This document shows positions 17,353-27,094 of a stretch of 64,000 nucleotides of DNA, piece by piece. Positions within the stretch are counted from its first letter, which is position 1. Each line of letters starts with the position of its first letter. Both the position numbers and the translations under genes were made by a program. The notes under the pieces are model-generated. The model was not told where the DNA came from, did not search any database, and worked only from the letters and a program-made list of their open reading frames with translations. Source of the stretch: Muricoccus harenae (GTDB lineage Bacteria > Pseudomonadota > Alphaproteobacteria > Acetobacterales > Acetobacteraceae); contig NZ_WWDL01000024.1 in assembly GCF_009848505.1 (NCBI RefSeq), positions 31,698-95,697 of the forward strand, in the 5' to 3' direction.

Positions 17353-18551
17353 CGCAGCCGCTCCAGGATGGAGACATAATTCGCCACGGCAGCCCCGCCC
17401 ATGTTGAAGACGCCGCCGAGCGTGGCCCCCGGCACCTGCATGCCACCGGCCTCGCCCGCGAGCTGCATTGCGGAGAGCACATGCATGGAGACGCCGGTCG
17501 CACCGATTGGGTGGCCCTTGGATTTGAGCCCGCCCGAGGGGTTCACCGGCAGGCGCCCCCCTTTTGCAACCAGGCCGTCCAGCACCGCACGGGCGCCCTG
17601 CCCTTCCGGTGCCAAGCCCATCGCCTCGTAGTCGATCAGCTCCGCGATGGTGAAGCAATCATGCACCTCGGTGAAGGACAGGTCCGCAACGCCCACGCCC
17701 GCCATGTCATAGGCACGGCGCCAAGCCACGCGCGCGCCCTCGAAGCGGGTGATGTCCCGCGCAGAAATGGGCATCAGGTCGTTCACCTGGACGGCGGCGC
17801 GGAAGCGGATAGCCTTGCCCAGAGTCGCGGCAGTCTCGGCATCCGTCAGCACCAAGGCCGCGGCACCATCTGAGACAAGGCTGCAATCGGTGCGCTTCAG
17901 CGGGCCCGCCACGATGGGATTCCGCTCGCTCTCTGTGCGGCAGAACTCATAGCCGAGATCCTTCCGCATCTGGGCATAAGGATTGTCCACCCCGTTGCGG
18001 TGGTTCTTGGCGGCGATCGCAGCCAAGGCGTCCGACTGGTCCCCGTGACGCTGGAAATAGGATTCCGCGATCCGTGCAAACACACCAGCGAAGCCAGCCG
18101 GGATATCACCTTCCTCCCGCCGGTAGGCGCAGCCGAGCAGCACGTCGCCCACTTGTGAGCCGGGAATTGCCGTCATCTTCTCGACGCCCACCACCAGGGT
18201 GAAGCGGCCGCGGCCAGCGGCGAGGAAATCCATCGCCCCGTGGATCGCGGCGGAACCGGTGGCGCAGGCATTCTCCAACCGCGTCGCTGGCTTGAAGCGC
18301 AGCTCCGGCAGGGACTGCATGACGAGGGAGGACGGAAAGTCCTGCTTCTGGAACCCGCCGTTGAAATGACCGACATAGATCGCATCGACATCGGCCGGAT
18401 CGATCCCGGCATCTTCAATGGCACCCCGCGCGACGCGGCCGATCAGGCCTTCCGCGTCTGGGGCGTCCTCCAGCTTGCCGAAGGGCGTGTGCGCCCAGCC
18501 AACGATGCAGGCCCCGCCGGTCCCGTTCCCGACCATCTGACCATCCTCCAC
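17349..18551 (-). CDS. Thiolase family protein (acetyl-CoA acetyltransferase-like)
   Basis: A 400-residue thiolase of the SCP2/lipid-transfer-like branch, not the classic biosynthetic PhaA type. The acylated cysteine is C96 in RLENACATGSAAIHG. The conserved His region is SFTEVHDCFTIAELIDYEAM, and the C-terminal NPSGGLKSKGHPIGATG carries the second catalytic His. Enzymes of this branch perform thiolytic cleavage or condensation of acyl-CoAs, often in fatty-acid or sterol side-chain use; the chain length is unknown. It precedes the deacetylase-like gene with a four-base overlap, so the two are co-transcribed. Two candidate starts lie five residues apart (ATG 18551, ATG 18536). Confidence 0.9.
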   Translation of the reverse strand: MEDGQMVGNGTGGACIVGWAHTPFGKLEDAPDAEGLIGRVARGAIEDAGIDPADVDAIYVGHFNGGFQKQDFPSSLVMQSLPELRFKPATRLENACATGSAAIHGAMDFLAAGRGRFTLVVGVEKMTAIPGSQVGDVLLGCAYRREEGDIPAGFAGVFARIAESYFQRHGDQSDALAAIAAKNHRNGVDNPYAQMRKDLGYEFCRTESERNPIVAGPLKRTDCSLVSDGAAALVLTDAETAATLGKAIRFRAAVQVNDLMPISARDITRFEGARVAWRRAYDMAGVGVADLSFTEVHDCFTIAELIDYEAMGLAPEGQGARAVLDGLVAKGGRLPVNPSGGLKSKGHPIGATGVSMHVLSAMQLAGEAGGMQVPGATLGGVFNMGGAAVANYVSILERLR

Positions 18552-18612
18552 CTTTCCCTGAACATAGGGTGGCGCTCAGGGTCCTGAAATGGCCGGGTGG
18601 CCTCCTCCCGCC

Positions 18613-19449
18613 TCAGCCGCGGAAGAGGCTGAGCAGGCTCTGGGGCGACTGGTTCGCGATACCCAGCGCCTGGGTACCGAGCTGCTGCCGGATCTGCAGC
18701 GCCTGGAGCTTGGCGCTCTCCTTGGCAAGGTCGGCGTCGATCAGCGAACCGAGGCCGGTCTCGAGCGCGTCGAGCTTCTCCTTGTTGTAACTCATCTGGG
18801 CGTCGAGATAGGTCGAGTTCGAGCCGAAGGTGTTGAGCGCGGTGTTCACCGCGGTCATCTTCGTCGCGAAGTCGCCGCTGGACGCGAGCGCCGAGGCAGC
18901 GGCGGCCGCATCGGTCGGGGCCGCGGCCACCAGCAGCGACGTCGCACCCTCGACCGCCACAAGATTGTACACCGTCGCCTGCTCGTTGCGGGTGGTGGCG
19001 ATGTCGCCGCCGCCGGCACCTGCGGAGGTCGTGAGCAGCGTGCGGCCGTTATAGGTCGCGTCGGTGATGAAGTTCTGCACCTGGGTGCGCAGGGAGTCGT
19101 ATTGCGACTGGTATTGCGTGCGCTGCGAACCGGAGAGCGTGCCATCGGCGAGCTTCACGAGCACGCCGCGGATCTCCGTCATGGTGTCGGAGACCTTGTT
19201 CAGGCCGGCGAGTGTCGTATCCAGAATGCCTTGGACGCTGCCCATCTGCTCATTGGCAGAGGTGAGGCCGGCGATATCCGCCCGCACGGACTGGGCCACG
19301 GCGAAGGCCGCACCGTCATCCTTCGCATCCGCTACCCGGTAGCCGGTGGAGACGCGCTTCTGCGTCACCGCCAAGGCTTCGTTCGTACGGTTGAGCGATT
19401 GCAGCGCGACTTGCGCGCCGATGTTCGTATTGACGGAGTTGGTCGCCAT
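18613..19449 (-). CDS. Flagellin
   Basis: A 278-residue flagellar filament protein. The conserved N-terminal D0/D1 region (SVNTNIGAQVALQSLNRTNE, then RVSTGYRVADAKDDGAAFAV) and the C-terminal coiled D1/D0 region ending LGTQALGIANQSPQSLLSLF are complete. The central variable region is short, as in other small alphaproteobacterial flagellins. The ATG giving MATNSVNTN is chosen; an upstream GTG-type extension of 16 residues lacks homology. No other flagellar gene lies in the window, so this is a solitary flagellin gene whose export machinery is encoded elsewhere. No sigma-54 or sigma-28 promoter could be recognised. Confidence 0.95.
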   Translation of the reverse strand: MATNSVNTNIGAQVALQSLNRTNEALAVTQKRVSTGYRVADAKDDGAAFAVAQSVRADIAGLTSANEQMGSVQGILDTTLAGLNKVSDTMTEIRGVLVKLADGTLSGSQRTQYQSQYDSLRTQVQNFITDATYNGRTLLTTSAGAGGGDIATTRNEQATVYNLVAVEGATSLLVAAAPTDAAAAASALASSGDFATKMTAVNTALNTFGSNSTYLDAQMSYNKEKLDALETGLGSLIDADLAKESAKLQALQIRQQLGTQALGIANQSPQSLLSLFRG

Positions 19450-19548
19450 CGGGGTCTTCCCTTCGCGTCGGCGGGTCACCCGCCCTGGGGAAGACACTGC
19501 ACGCGGAGCGTGAAGAAACGGCTAACGCCAGCGCGTTCCGTGACGATC

Positions 19549-19588
19549 CTGGAATCAAGGACGAAAAATTATGCGGGCGCTGGAATCA
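19549..19588 (-). promoter_or_regulatory. Direct repeats upstream of the flagellin gene
   Basis: CTGGAATCA is found at 19549-19557 and 19580-19588, 31 bases apart (about three helical turns), 100-140 bases upstream of the flagellin ATG. An AT-rich patch (AAAAATTATG) lies between them. The spacing suits upstream activator sites for an inducible flagellin promoter, but no match to a named flagellar regulator site is claimed. Confidence 0.3.
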
Positions 19589-19589
19589 G

Positions 19590-19616
19590 AAGGCCCCGGC
19601 ACGGGGCCAGGGCCTT
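19590..19616 (-). terminator. Hairpin after the cold-shock protein gene
   Basis: On the minus strand, 24 bases after the stop of the double cold-shock gene, AAGGCCC pairs with GGGCCTT, and an inner GGCCCC/GGGGCC pairing is possible. It is followed by TCTGATT, only a weak T-run. It lies between two minus-strand genes, so it most likely ends the cold-shock transcript before the flagellin promoter. Confidence 0.5.
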
Positions 19617-19640
19617 CCATCATCCGGCAAGATGCGGCGA

Positions 19641-20435
19641 TCAGCCGCCCTTGTACTGCACGGCCTGGCGGCCGCGCTGGCCGTCGCGCACGTCCAGATT
19701 CACCTTCTGGCCCTGCTGCACATCGGTCACGCCGGCGCGCTGCAGAACGGAGGAGTGCAGGAACACGTCCTGGCCACCGTCATCCGGGGTCACGAAGCCG
19801 AAGCCACGCACCTGGTCGAACCACTTCACCGTCCCATTGACGGCATAGGTCGGGCCACCCTCGTCGCGACCAAAATCGCGGCGCGGCGGACGATCGCCAC
19901 CACCGCCGCCGCCGAAGTCACGGCGCGGCGCGCCGAAGCCACCGCCCGGCGGGCCACCAAAGCCACCACCCGGGGGGCCACCGAAGTCGCGGCGCGGCGG
20001 ACGATCACCAAAGCCACCGCCACCACCACCGAAGTCACGGCGCGGCGGACGATCCCCGAAACCACCACCACCACCACCGAAGTCACGGCGCGGCGGACGA
20101 TCCCCGAAACCACCACCACCGCCGCCGAAATCACGGCGCGGCGGACGATCACCAAAGCCACCGCCACCACCACCGGCGCCGCCGCCCGGGCCGGGCTTCA
20201 GCTCAACGATGCGCGTGACGAGCCGGCGACCCTGGCGGTCGGTGCCGATCTCGCAGACGAGCTTATCACCCGTATCGGCCGACTGGATGCCAGCCTCGGC
20301 CATGGCAGATGCGTGGAAAAACACATCCTGTCCGTCGGGCCCGAGCACGAAGCCGAAACCCTTACGGCCGTTGTACCACTTCACCTCGGCCTCGACGGGC
20401 CCGGTGCCGCCCTGCGATTCATTCTCGGGAAACAC
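19641..20435 (-). CDS. Double cold-shock-domain protein with Arg/Gly-rich repeat linker
   Basis: A 264-residue RNA-binding protein. The first cold-shock domain (about 14-80) has RNP1 KGFGFV and RNP2 VFFHAS. The second (about 197-262) has RGFGFV and VFLHSS. Between them lies a 115-residue low-complexity linker made of four perfect 16-residue units (GGGGGGFGDRPPRRDF, residues 88-151) and then degenerate copies. Cold-shock domains bind single-stranded RNA and act as RNA chaperones or antiterminators; the linker resembles eukaryotic RGG boxes in composition. The start is GTG, because an in-frame stop lies just upstream. Most bacterial Csp proteins are a single 70-residue domain, so the size is unusual. 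Confidence 0.9.
   Translation of the reverse strand: MFPENESQGGTGPVEAEVKWYNGRKGFGFVLGPDGQDVFFHASAMAEAGIQSADTGDKLVCEIGTDRQGRRLVTRIVELKPGPGGGAGGGGGGFGDRPPRRDFGGGGGGFGDRPPRRDFGGGGGGFGDRPPRRDFGGGGGGFGDRPPRRDFGGPPGGGFGGPPGGGFGAPRRDFGGGGGGDRPPRRDFGRDEGGPTYAVNGTVKWFDQVRGFGFVTPDDGGQDVFLHSSVLQRAGVTDVQQGQKVNLDVRDGQRGRQAVQYKGG
19983..20174 (-). repeat. Four 48-bp tandem repeats inside the cold-shock gene
   Basis: Four consecutive 48-base units encode four identical 16-residue protein repeats. The bases differ slightly at third positions between copies, while the protein stays identical, which points to selection on the protein sequence. The repeat is in frame, so copy-number change would lengthen or shorten the linker without a frameshift. 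It is not a CRISPR array: there are no spacers. Confidence 0.85.
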
Positions 20436-20517
20436 TGTATCTTAATTTCCGCAAACATGTCGGCCCGACGGGATGCAGGACCGGTATCCTCATGCTGGCA
20501 CGGTGCCGCAAGGAATG

Positions 20518-21810
20518 CTAGGTGAATCGACGCGGATCATACGGCCCCAGATCAATCCCCGGCGAGGTCCCAGCCGCCAGGGCCGCCGCCGCCTGCCCAC
20601 TCCGCGGCCCGCCGACCAGCCCCACATGCCCGTGGCCGAAAGCCAGGATCACATCCGGTGTGGCGGCCGACGGCCCGATGCAGGGTAGTCCGTCCGGCAT
20701 GGAAGGGCGATGGCCCATCCAGAACTTTACCTTCTCCGCCGGCAGATCCCTCGGCAGGCCGGGGAAGGAGCGGAGGAGGTGGTCCCGGAGGATTTCCGAG
20801 CGCTTCCAGTTCGGCGCCGCCTCCAGCCCGGCAATCTCGACCTGACCGGAGACACGCAGCCCCGCCCGGGTCGGCGTGATGGCCATCTTGCCATCCGAGG
20901 GCATGATCGGGATTCGCGGTCCCGCTTCCGCTCCCAGCAGCACGGCGTGATAGCCCCGCTCCGTCTCCAGCGGCACGCGGGTGCCCGCGGTCGCGGCCAA
21001 GGCCTTGGATCGGGCGCCGGCGGCGATCACCGCGCGGTCGGCCGTGATCTCCCCTTCCCCTGTCAGCACGGCCTTCAGCCGGCCGCCCTCGATGCGGAAG
21101 CCAGTGGCGGCAGCCCGGCGCAGCGCCGCGCCCTCGGCGACGGCTTGCTCTACCAGGGCGGAGACATAGGCGCCGGGATCGGTGCAGTGGCCGGCCTCCT
21201 CGAAGAGCGCGCCGAAGCCGTAGCGGCGGTCGAGCTCCGGCTGGAGTTGCCGCATCTCCTCCGGCCCGATCTCCTTCCAGGAGAGACCGACGGCCTTGCG
21301 GATCCGCCAGCCGATCGCCTCCTTCTCGTAATCCTGGCGGGAGGGGTAGACATACATCAGCCCCTCGCGCCGGATCAGCTCAGGCACCCCTGCCCGCTCA
21401 GCGAGCACCTTGTGAAGGTCAGGACCGTCGGCGAGCAGGCTACGCAGCGCCTGGGCGGTCTTCAGCACCCGACCCTCGGTCCAGCCGGACCGCAGATAGG
21501 CCCAGAGCCAGGGCAGGACGCGGGGCAAATAGGACCAGCGGATTGCCAGCGGGCCCAACGGGTCCCGCAGGAAGCCAGGCACCTGCTTCCACAGCCCAGG
21601 CATGGCCGGCGGCAGCACCGACATATAGGAGAGCCAGCAGCCATTGCCGTAGGAGGCTGCCTGCTCTCCGCCCGGCGGAGCCGGATCGAGGATCGTGACC
21701 CGCAGCCCCCGGTCGATGGCCGCCAGCGCCGTGCAGGCGCCGACGATGCCGGCGCCGATGACGACGAGATGCGTCCCCTGGCTATCCTCTTGCGGGACTT
21801 CAGCCCGCAT
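20518..21810 (-). CDS. FAD-dependent oxidoreductase, D-amino acid dehydrogenase (DadA)-like
   Basis: A 430-residue DAO-family flavoprotein. The dinucleotide-binding fold is at the N-terminus (VVIGAGIVGACTALAAIDRG), followed by the GNG-containing GEQAASYGNGCWLSYMS. The C-terminal FAD contact is in ILAFGHGHVGLVGGPRSG. The length and these motifs match DadA-type D-amino acid dehydrogenases, which oxidise D-amino acids (or related secondary amines) to 2-oxo acids and pass electrons to the respiratory chain. The gene overlaps the CoxM-like gene by 11 bases and ends the transporter operon, so its substrate is probably what the transporter brings in. The exact substrate is unknown. Confidence 0.85.
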   Translation of the reverse strand: MRAEVPQEDSQGTHLVVIGAGIVGACTALAAIDRGLRVTILDPAPPGGEQAASYGNGCWLSYMSVLPPAMPGLWKQVPGFLRDPLGPLAIRWSYLPRVLPWLWAYLRSGWTEGRVLKTAQALRSLLADGPDLHKVLAERAGVPELIRREGLMYVYPSRQDYEKEAIGWRIRKAVGLSWKEIGPEEMRQLQPELDRRYGFGALFEEAGHCTDPGAYVSALVEQAVAEGAALRRAAATGFRIEGGRLKAVLTGEGEITADRAVIAAGARSKALAATAGTRVPLETERGYHAVLLGAEAGPRIPIMPSDGKMAITPTRAGLRVSGQVEIAGLEAAPNWKRSEILRDHLLRSFPGLPRDLPAEKVKFWMGHRPSMPDGLPCIGPSAATPDVILAFGHGHVGLVGGPRSGQAAAALAAGTSPGIDLGPYDPRRFT

Positions 21811-22591
21811 CGAGGATGGCGCGCTTCGCCATCACGCCGACCAGATGGGCGCGGTATTCGGCGCTGCCATGGATGTCGCCATTCAGCCCGTCCGGCGACT
21901 GGCGGATGCCGGCCACGGCATCGGGCGACCAGTTAGCGGCAAGTGCCGCCTCCATCTCCGCTTGACGGAACACGCCCGGCCCGGCCCCGTTTACGGCAAC
22001 CCGCACGCCCTTCGGCCCCTTCGCAACGAAGACGCCCGTCATCACGTAGCGGGAGGCCGGATTCCGCATCTTGGCATAACCGGCCTTCTCCGGGATCGGG
22101 AACTCGATCGCGGTCAGCAGCTCGCCGGGTTCGAGCGCCGTGGTGAACATACCTTGGAAGTACTCGTCCGCCTCGATCCGGCGGCGGTTGGTGACGAAGG
22201 TGACGCCGAGCCCCAGGGCTGCTGCCGGGTAGTCCGCGGCCGGATCATTGTTCGCGAGCGAACCGCCCATGGTGCCGCGGTTGCGGACCTGGGTGTCGCC
22301 GAGGTTACCGGCCATGTGCGCCAGGGCTGGGATGGCCTCCTTCACCGCCGGGTCCCGGCTAATCTCAGCATGGCGGGACATGGCGCCGATCATCAGCTTC
22401 TCCCCGTCCCGCCGGATGCCGCGAAGCTCCGCGATGCCGGAAAGGTCCACCAGGGCGGAAGGGCGGTCGAGACGGTGCTTCAGCGCCGGCAGGATGGTCT
22501 GGCCACCAGAGATCGGGCGGGCATCGGGATCGGCGAGCAGCCCCACCGCCTCGGCGATCGTGGAGGGCTTGTGGAAGGCGAAGTCATACAT
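21800..22591 (-). CDS. FAD-binding subunit of a molybdenum hydroxylase (CoxM/xanthine dehydrogenase medium subunit family)
   Basis: A 263-residue FAD-binding protein of the xanthine dehydrogenase/CO dehydrogenase medium-subunit family. Key motifs: PISGGQTILPALKHRL (FAD pyrophosphate loop, near residue 28), VRNRGTMGGSLANNDPAADY near 100 (FAD/FeS interface) and the C-terminal CoxM_C region. In the known enzymes it carries electrons from the 2Fe-2S subunit to NAD, quinone or oxygen. It is preceded by the 2Fe-2S subunit, but the molybdopterin-binding large subunit is absent from the window. Confidence 0.92.
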   Translation of the reverse strand: MYDFAFHKPSTIAEAVGLLADPDARPISGGQTILPALKHRLDRPSALVDLSGIAELRGIRRDGEKLMIGAMSRHAEISRDPAVKEAIPALAHMAGNLGDTQVRNRGTMGGSLANNDPAADYPAAALGLGVTFVTNRRRIEADEYFQGMFTTALEPGELLTAIEFPIPEKAGYAKMRNPASRYVMTGVFVAKGPKGVRVAVNGAGPGVFRQAEMEAALAANWSPDAVAGIRQSPDGLNGDIHGSAEYRAHLVGVMAKRAILDAG

Positions 22592-22597
22592 CGCGAT

Positions 22598-23101
22598 TCA
22601 AGCCTCCGCCGGGGCCAGCGCGGCGCGGCGGCCATGCATGACCTCCTGCGCCGCGGCAATGGCCTTTACGATGTTGTGGTAGCCGGTGCAGCGGCAGAGA
22701 TTACCCTCCAGCCCCTCCCGGATCTCGTGCTCGTCCATCCCCTCGGGATGCTTCTTCACCAAGTCGATGGCCGACATAACCATCCCCGGCGTGCAGAAGC
22801 CGCACTGCAGCGCGTGATACTCGCGGAAGGCCTCCTGCATCGGATGCAGGGTGCCGTCGGCCGCGGCGAGTCCCTCGATGGTGGTGACGGAGCTGCCCTC
22901 GGCCTGCACCGCCAGCATGGTGCATGACTTCACGCTCTCGCCATCCACATGCACCACGCAGGCCCCACACTGGCTGGTGTCACAGCCGACATGGGTTCCC
23001 GTCAGGCGCAGCTTCTCGCGCAGCAGCTCCACCAGAAGGGTCCGGCCCTCCACCTCAACGCTATGGCGCTGGCCGTTCACAGTCAGATTCACGCTTGGCA
23101 T
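22598..23101 (-). CDS. 2Fe-2S subunit of a molybdenum hydroxylase (CoxS family)
   Basis: A 167-residue small subunit with two 2Fe-2S clusters. The plant-ferredoxin-type cluster is bound by cysteines in [14 protein letters not shown] and the following SCTM. The second, helical cluster is bound by CGFC ([11 protein letters not shown]) and CRC ([11 protein letters not shown]). All eight cysteines are present. It comes first in a short run coxS-coxM-DadA, six bases before the CoxM-like gene, and 84 bases after the ABC transporter. No catalytic large subunit is encoded on either side. Confidence 0.94.
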   Translation of the reverse strand: MPSVNLTVNGQRHSVEVEGRTLLVELLREKLRLTGTHVGCDTSQCGACVVHVDGESVKSCTMLAVQAEGSSVTTIEGLAAADGTLHPMQEAFREYHALQCGFCTPGMVMSAIDLVKKHPEGMDEHEIREGLEGNLCRCTGYHNIVKAIAAAQEVMHGRRAALAPAEA

Positions 23102-23185
23102 GTTCGGCTCCCCGCGACGTCCGCTGGGCGGAACGTCGCGCGGCGCCTCGGAGGCGTCAAGCGACCCACCCCCGGGCTCGGCTTC

Positions 23186-24219
23186 TCAGTGGATCGGCGA
23201 CACGTTCCGGGACAGCGGATTCTGGTCCGCCGGCAGGTCGTGCAGGTGGCAGGCGGCGGTATGGCCCAGGCTCGTCGGCTTGAGCAGCGGCTCATCGACG
23301 CGGCAACGATCGAACACATAGGGACAGCGCGTGTGGAAGCGGCAGCCGCTGGGCGGGTTGATCGGGCTGGGCACGTCGCCCCGTAGGATGATCCGCTGCC
23401 GCGCCGAACCCGGCTTCGGAATCGGCACGGCCGAGAGGAGCGCCTCGGTATAGGGGTGCTTCGGCGCCGCGAAGAGGCTCCGGCGGGGTGCCACCTCGAC
23501 GATTTTGCCAAGATACATCACCGCCACGCGATGGGTCATGTGCTCGACGATCGCCAGGTCGTGGCTGATGAAGAGCATGGCGAGGCCAAGCTTGGCCTGC
23601 AGGTCCTGCAACAGGTTGACGATCTGCGCCTTCACCGAGACGTCAAGGGCCGAGACCGCCTCGTCGCAGATGATCAGATCGGGCTCCGCCGCCAGCGCGC
23701 GCGCAATGCCGATGCGCTGGCGCTGCCCGCCCGAGAACTCATGGGGCCAGCGGGTGATGGCGTCCCGCGGCAGGCGCACGGTGTCCATCAGCTCCGCGAG
23801 TCGCCGGTCGAGATCGGCGTTGTTCTTGGCCATGCCGAAGTTGCGGATCGGCTCGGCCAGGATGTCCTTCACGCGCATGCGCGGATTGAGGCTGCTGAAC
23901 GGGTCCTGGAAGACCACCTGCACCCGCCGGCGGAGCGGCCGCAGCGCGGAGGCGGTCATGGTGTCGATCCGCTGTCCGTCGAGCACGACCTGGCCGGAAG
24001 TGATGTCGAAGAGGCGCAGCACCGCCTTGCCGACGGTGGACTTGCCGCAGCCCGACTCGCCGACGAGCGAAAGGGTTTCGCCCTTGGCGATGTCGAAGGA
24101 GATGCCGTCGACCGCATAGACATGGCCGGTGACACCGCCGAGCAGGCCCCCGCGTAACGGGAAGTGCTTCTTGAGGTCGTCGACGCGCAGCAGCGGCGCG
24201 GTGGTCGAAAGTGTGGCGC

Positions 24220-24223
<4 letters not shown>
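23186..24223 (-). CDS. Oligopeptide/dipeptide ABC transporter ATPase, OppF/DppF type
   Basis: A 345-residue cytoplasmic ATPase that, paired with the OppD-type subunit, powers peptide import. Walker A is [14 protein letters not shown], the signature [15 protein letters not shown] and Walker [17 protein letters not shown]. The C-terminal oligopeptide-transporter extension has cysteines in [17 protein letters not shown], typical of OppD/F subunits that may bind an iron-sulphur cluster. The ATG at 24223 (MSATLS) overlaps the OppD-type stop (ATGA). A 29-residue upstream extension is rejected. Confidence 0.93.
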
Positions 24224-25218
<995 letters not shown>

Positions 25219-25220
25219 GC

Positions 25221-26147
25221 TCAAACCTTCTTCGCCATGCGGGGGTCCAGCGAATCCCGCAGGCCATCGCCCAGCAGATTCACCGCCAGCACGGTGAGGG
25301 ACAGGAAGATCGCCGGGAAGAAGACGATGTAGGGCTTCACCTGCCAGAGCGCCCGGCCCTCCGCCATGATGTTCCCCCAGGAGGGGATGATCGGCGGGGT
25401 GCCGGCGCCGATGAAGGAGAGGATGCTCTCCGCGATCATCGCACTGGCGCAGATATAGGTGGCCTGCACCGTCAGCGGCGCCAGGGTGTTCGGCAGGATG
25501 TGCCGGAAGATGATGCGGGGCGCGGAGGTACCGGAGGCCACGGCCGCATCGACATAGGGCTGCTCACGCAGGGACAGCACCACGCCGCGGACGAGACGCG
25601 AGACGCGGGGGACCTCGGCGATGGTGATGGCCAGAATCACGTTCCCCACGCTGCCCCGCGTCAGCGCCATCAGCGCAATGGCCAGCAGGATGGACGGGAT
25701 GGACATCAGTCCGTCCATGATCCGCATGATGATGGCATCGGCCCAGCGCACGAAGCCGGAGATGAGCCCGATGGTCAGGCCAATCACGGAGGAGAAGAAG
25801 GCGACGGAGAAGCCGACGATCAACGAGACCCGCGCGCCGTAGAGCACGCGCGAATAGACGTCCCGACCCAGCATGTCGGTACCAAACCAGTACATAGCCG
25901 AAGGCTCGCGGGTGCGGCGGGCCGGGGCGAGTGCCGTCGGGTCCACCGTCCACAGATAGGGCGCGAAGATCGCCATCAGCAGGATCAGGATCATCAGCAG
26001 GCCGCCGAGACCCATGACCGGGTTGCGGCGGAGATAGCCAATGAAGCCGCGCCGGGGCTTGACCGGGGGGAACACGTCCGGAAGGGGCGCGGCCGCCGCG
26101 ACATCCTCTGAGCGGAGGATGCCCGGCTCGATGGTTGAGGTGCTCAA
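25221..26147 (-). CDS. Peptide ABC transporter permease, OppC/DppC type
   Basis: A 308-residue inner-membrane permease. The N-terminal hydrophilic stretch is followed by a first membrane segment ([20 protein letters not shown]), a periplasmic loop with [19 protein letters not shown] (the OppC signature), and a five-helix binding-protein-dependent transport core. The EAA-type loop contacting the ATPase is [23 protein letters not shown] start overlapping the OppB-type stop (TTGA). Forms the heterodimeric channel with the next gene. Confidence 0.92.
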   Translation of the reverse strand: MSTSTIEPGILRSEDVAAAAPLPDVFPPVKPRRGFIGYLRRNPVMGLGGLLMILILLMAIFAPYLWTVDPTALAPARRTREPSAMYWFGTDMLGRDVYSRVLYGARVSLIVGFSVAFFSSVIGLTIGLISGFVRWADAIIMRIMDGLMSIPSILLAIALMALTRGSVGNVILAITIAEVPRVSRLVRGVVLSLREQPYVDAAVASGTSAPRIIFRHILPNTLAPLTVQATYICASAMIAESILSFIGAGTPPIIPSWGNIMAEGRALWQVKPYIVFFPAIFLSLTVLAVNLLGDGLRDSLDPRMAKKV

Positions 26148-27085
26148 TACCGGATCCTCGGATCGAACAGAGTGTAAAGAAGGTCGATCACCAGGTTCAC
26201 CAGAACATAGGTGAAGGAGAAGAGCAGGATTACGCCCTGGATGACCGGGTAGTCGCGACGGAGGATGGCGTCCACCGTCAGCCTGCCCAGGCCGGGAATG
26301 GCGAAGACGCTTTCCGTCACCACGGCGCCGCCGATCAGCAGCGCGACGCCGATGCCGATGACGGTGACGATGGGAACGGCGGCGTTCTTCAAAGCATGCA
26401 GGAAGAGGATGCCCCTCTGCCCGACGCCCTTAGCCCGGGCCGTGCGGATGTAATCCTGCTGCAGCACCTCCAGCATGGTCGCACGGGTGATCCGCGCGAT
26501 CAGTGCGATATAGACGCCGCCGAGGGCGATGGCAGGCAGGATCAGGTTCTGGAACCAGGGCCAGATGCCGCGGGAGAAGGGCGTGTAGCCCTGCACCGGC
26601 AGCCAATCCAGCTCCAGCGCAAAGACATAGGCGAGCAAGTAGCCCACCACGAAGACCGGCACGGAGAAGCCCAGAACGGCGAAGCCCATTACCGCCCGGT
26701 CAATCCAAGTGCCCTGCTTCCAGGCCGCGATGACGCCCATCGGGACGGCGATGCTGACCGCCAGGATGAGAGTGATGACCATCAGGGACAGCGTCGGCTC
26801 GATCCGCTGCTGGATCATCGTGCTGACCGGCAGGTTGGTGAAGATCGAGACGCCGAGGTCACCCCGCGCGATGTGCCAGACCCATTCGCCGAAGCGGACG
26901 AGATAGGGGCGGTCGAGGCCAAGGCTGGCCCGGATCCGCTCCACATCAGCCGGCGTGGCTTGGTCGCCCGCGATCACCGCCGCCGGGTCACCCGGAGAGA
27001 TATAGAGAAGACTGAAGACGAACAGTGCCACCACCGCCATGACGGGGATGGTGGCAACGATCCGGCGGAGCGCGTAGGCGAACAT
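26144..27085 (-). CDS. Peptide ABC transporter permease, OppB/DppB type
   Basis: A 313-residue permease. The family start YALRRIVATIPVMAVVALFV (first membrane segment) is followed by the periplasmic GDPAAVIAGDQATPADVERI region and the permease core. The EAA loop is RTARAKGVGQRGILFLHALK. First of the four contiguous transporter genes B-C-D-F. It starts 9 bases after binding protein gene 1. Confidence 0.93.
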   Translation of the reverse strand: MFAYALRRIVATIPVMAVVALFVFSLLYISPGDPAAVIAGDQATPADVERIRASLGLDRPYLVRFGEWVWHIARGDLGVSIFTNLPVSTMIQQRIEPTLSLMVITLILAVSIAVPMGVIAAWKQGTWIDRAVMGFAVLGFSVPVFVVGYLLAYVFALELDWLPVQGYTPFSRGIWPWFQNLILPAIALGGVYIALIARITRATMLEVLQQDYIRTARAKGVGQRGILFLHALKNAAVPIVTVIGIGVALLIGGAVVTESVFAIPGLGRLTVDAILRRDYPVIQGVILLFSFTYVLVNLVIDLLYTLFDPRIRY

Positions 27086-27094
27086 CCCGGTTCC

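Noticed and set aside
19450..19548. Sigma-54 or sigma-28 promoter for the flagellin gene
   Set aside because: CTGGCGTTAGCCG resembles a -24 box, but no GC follows at the -12 position, and no TAAA-N15-GCCGATAA-like sequence was found.
19983..20174. Regular repeats that might be a CRISPR array
   Set aside because: Units are contiguous, in frame and lack spacers; they code for the protein linker.
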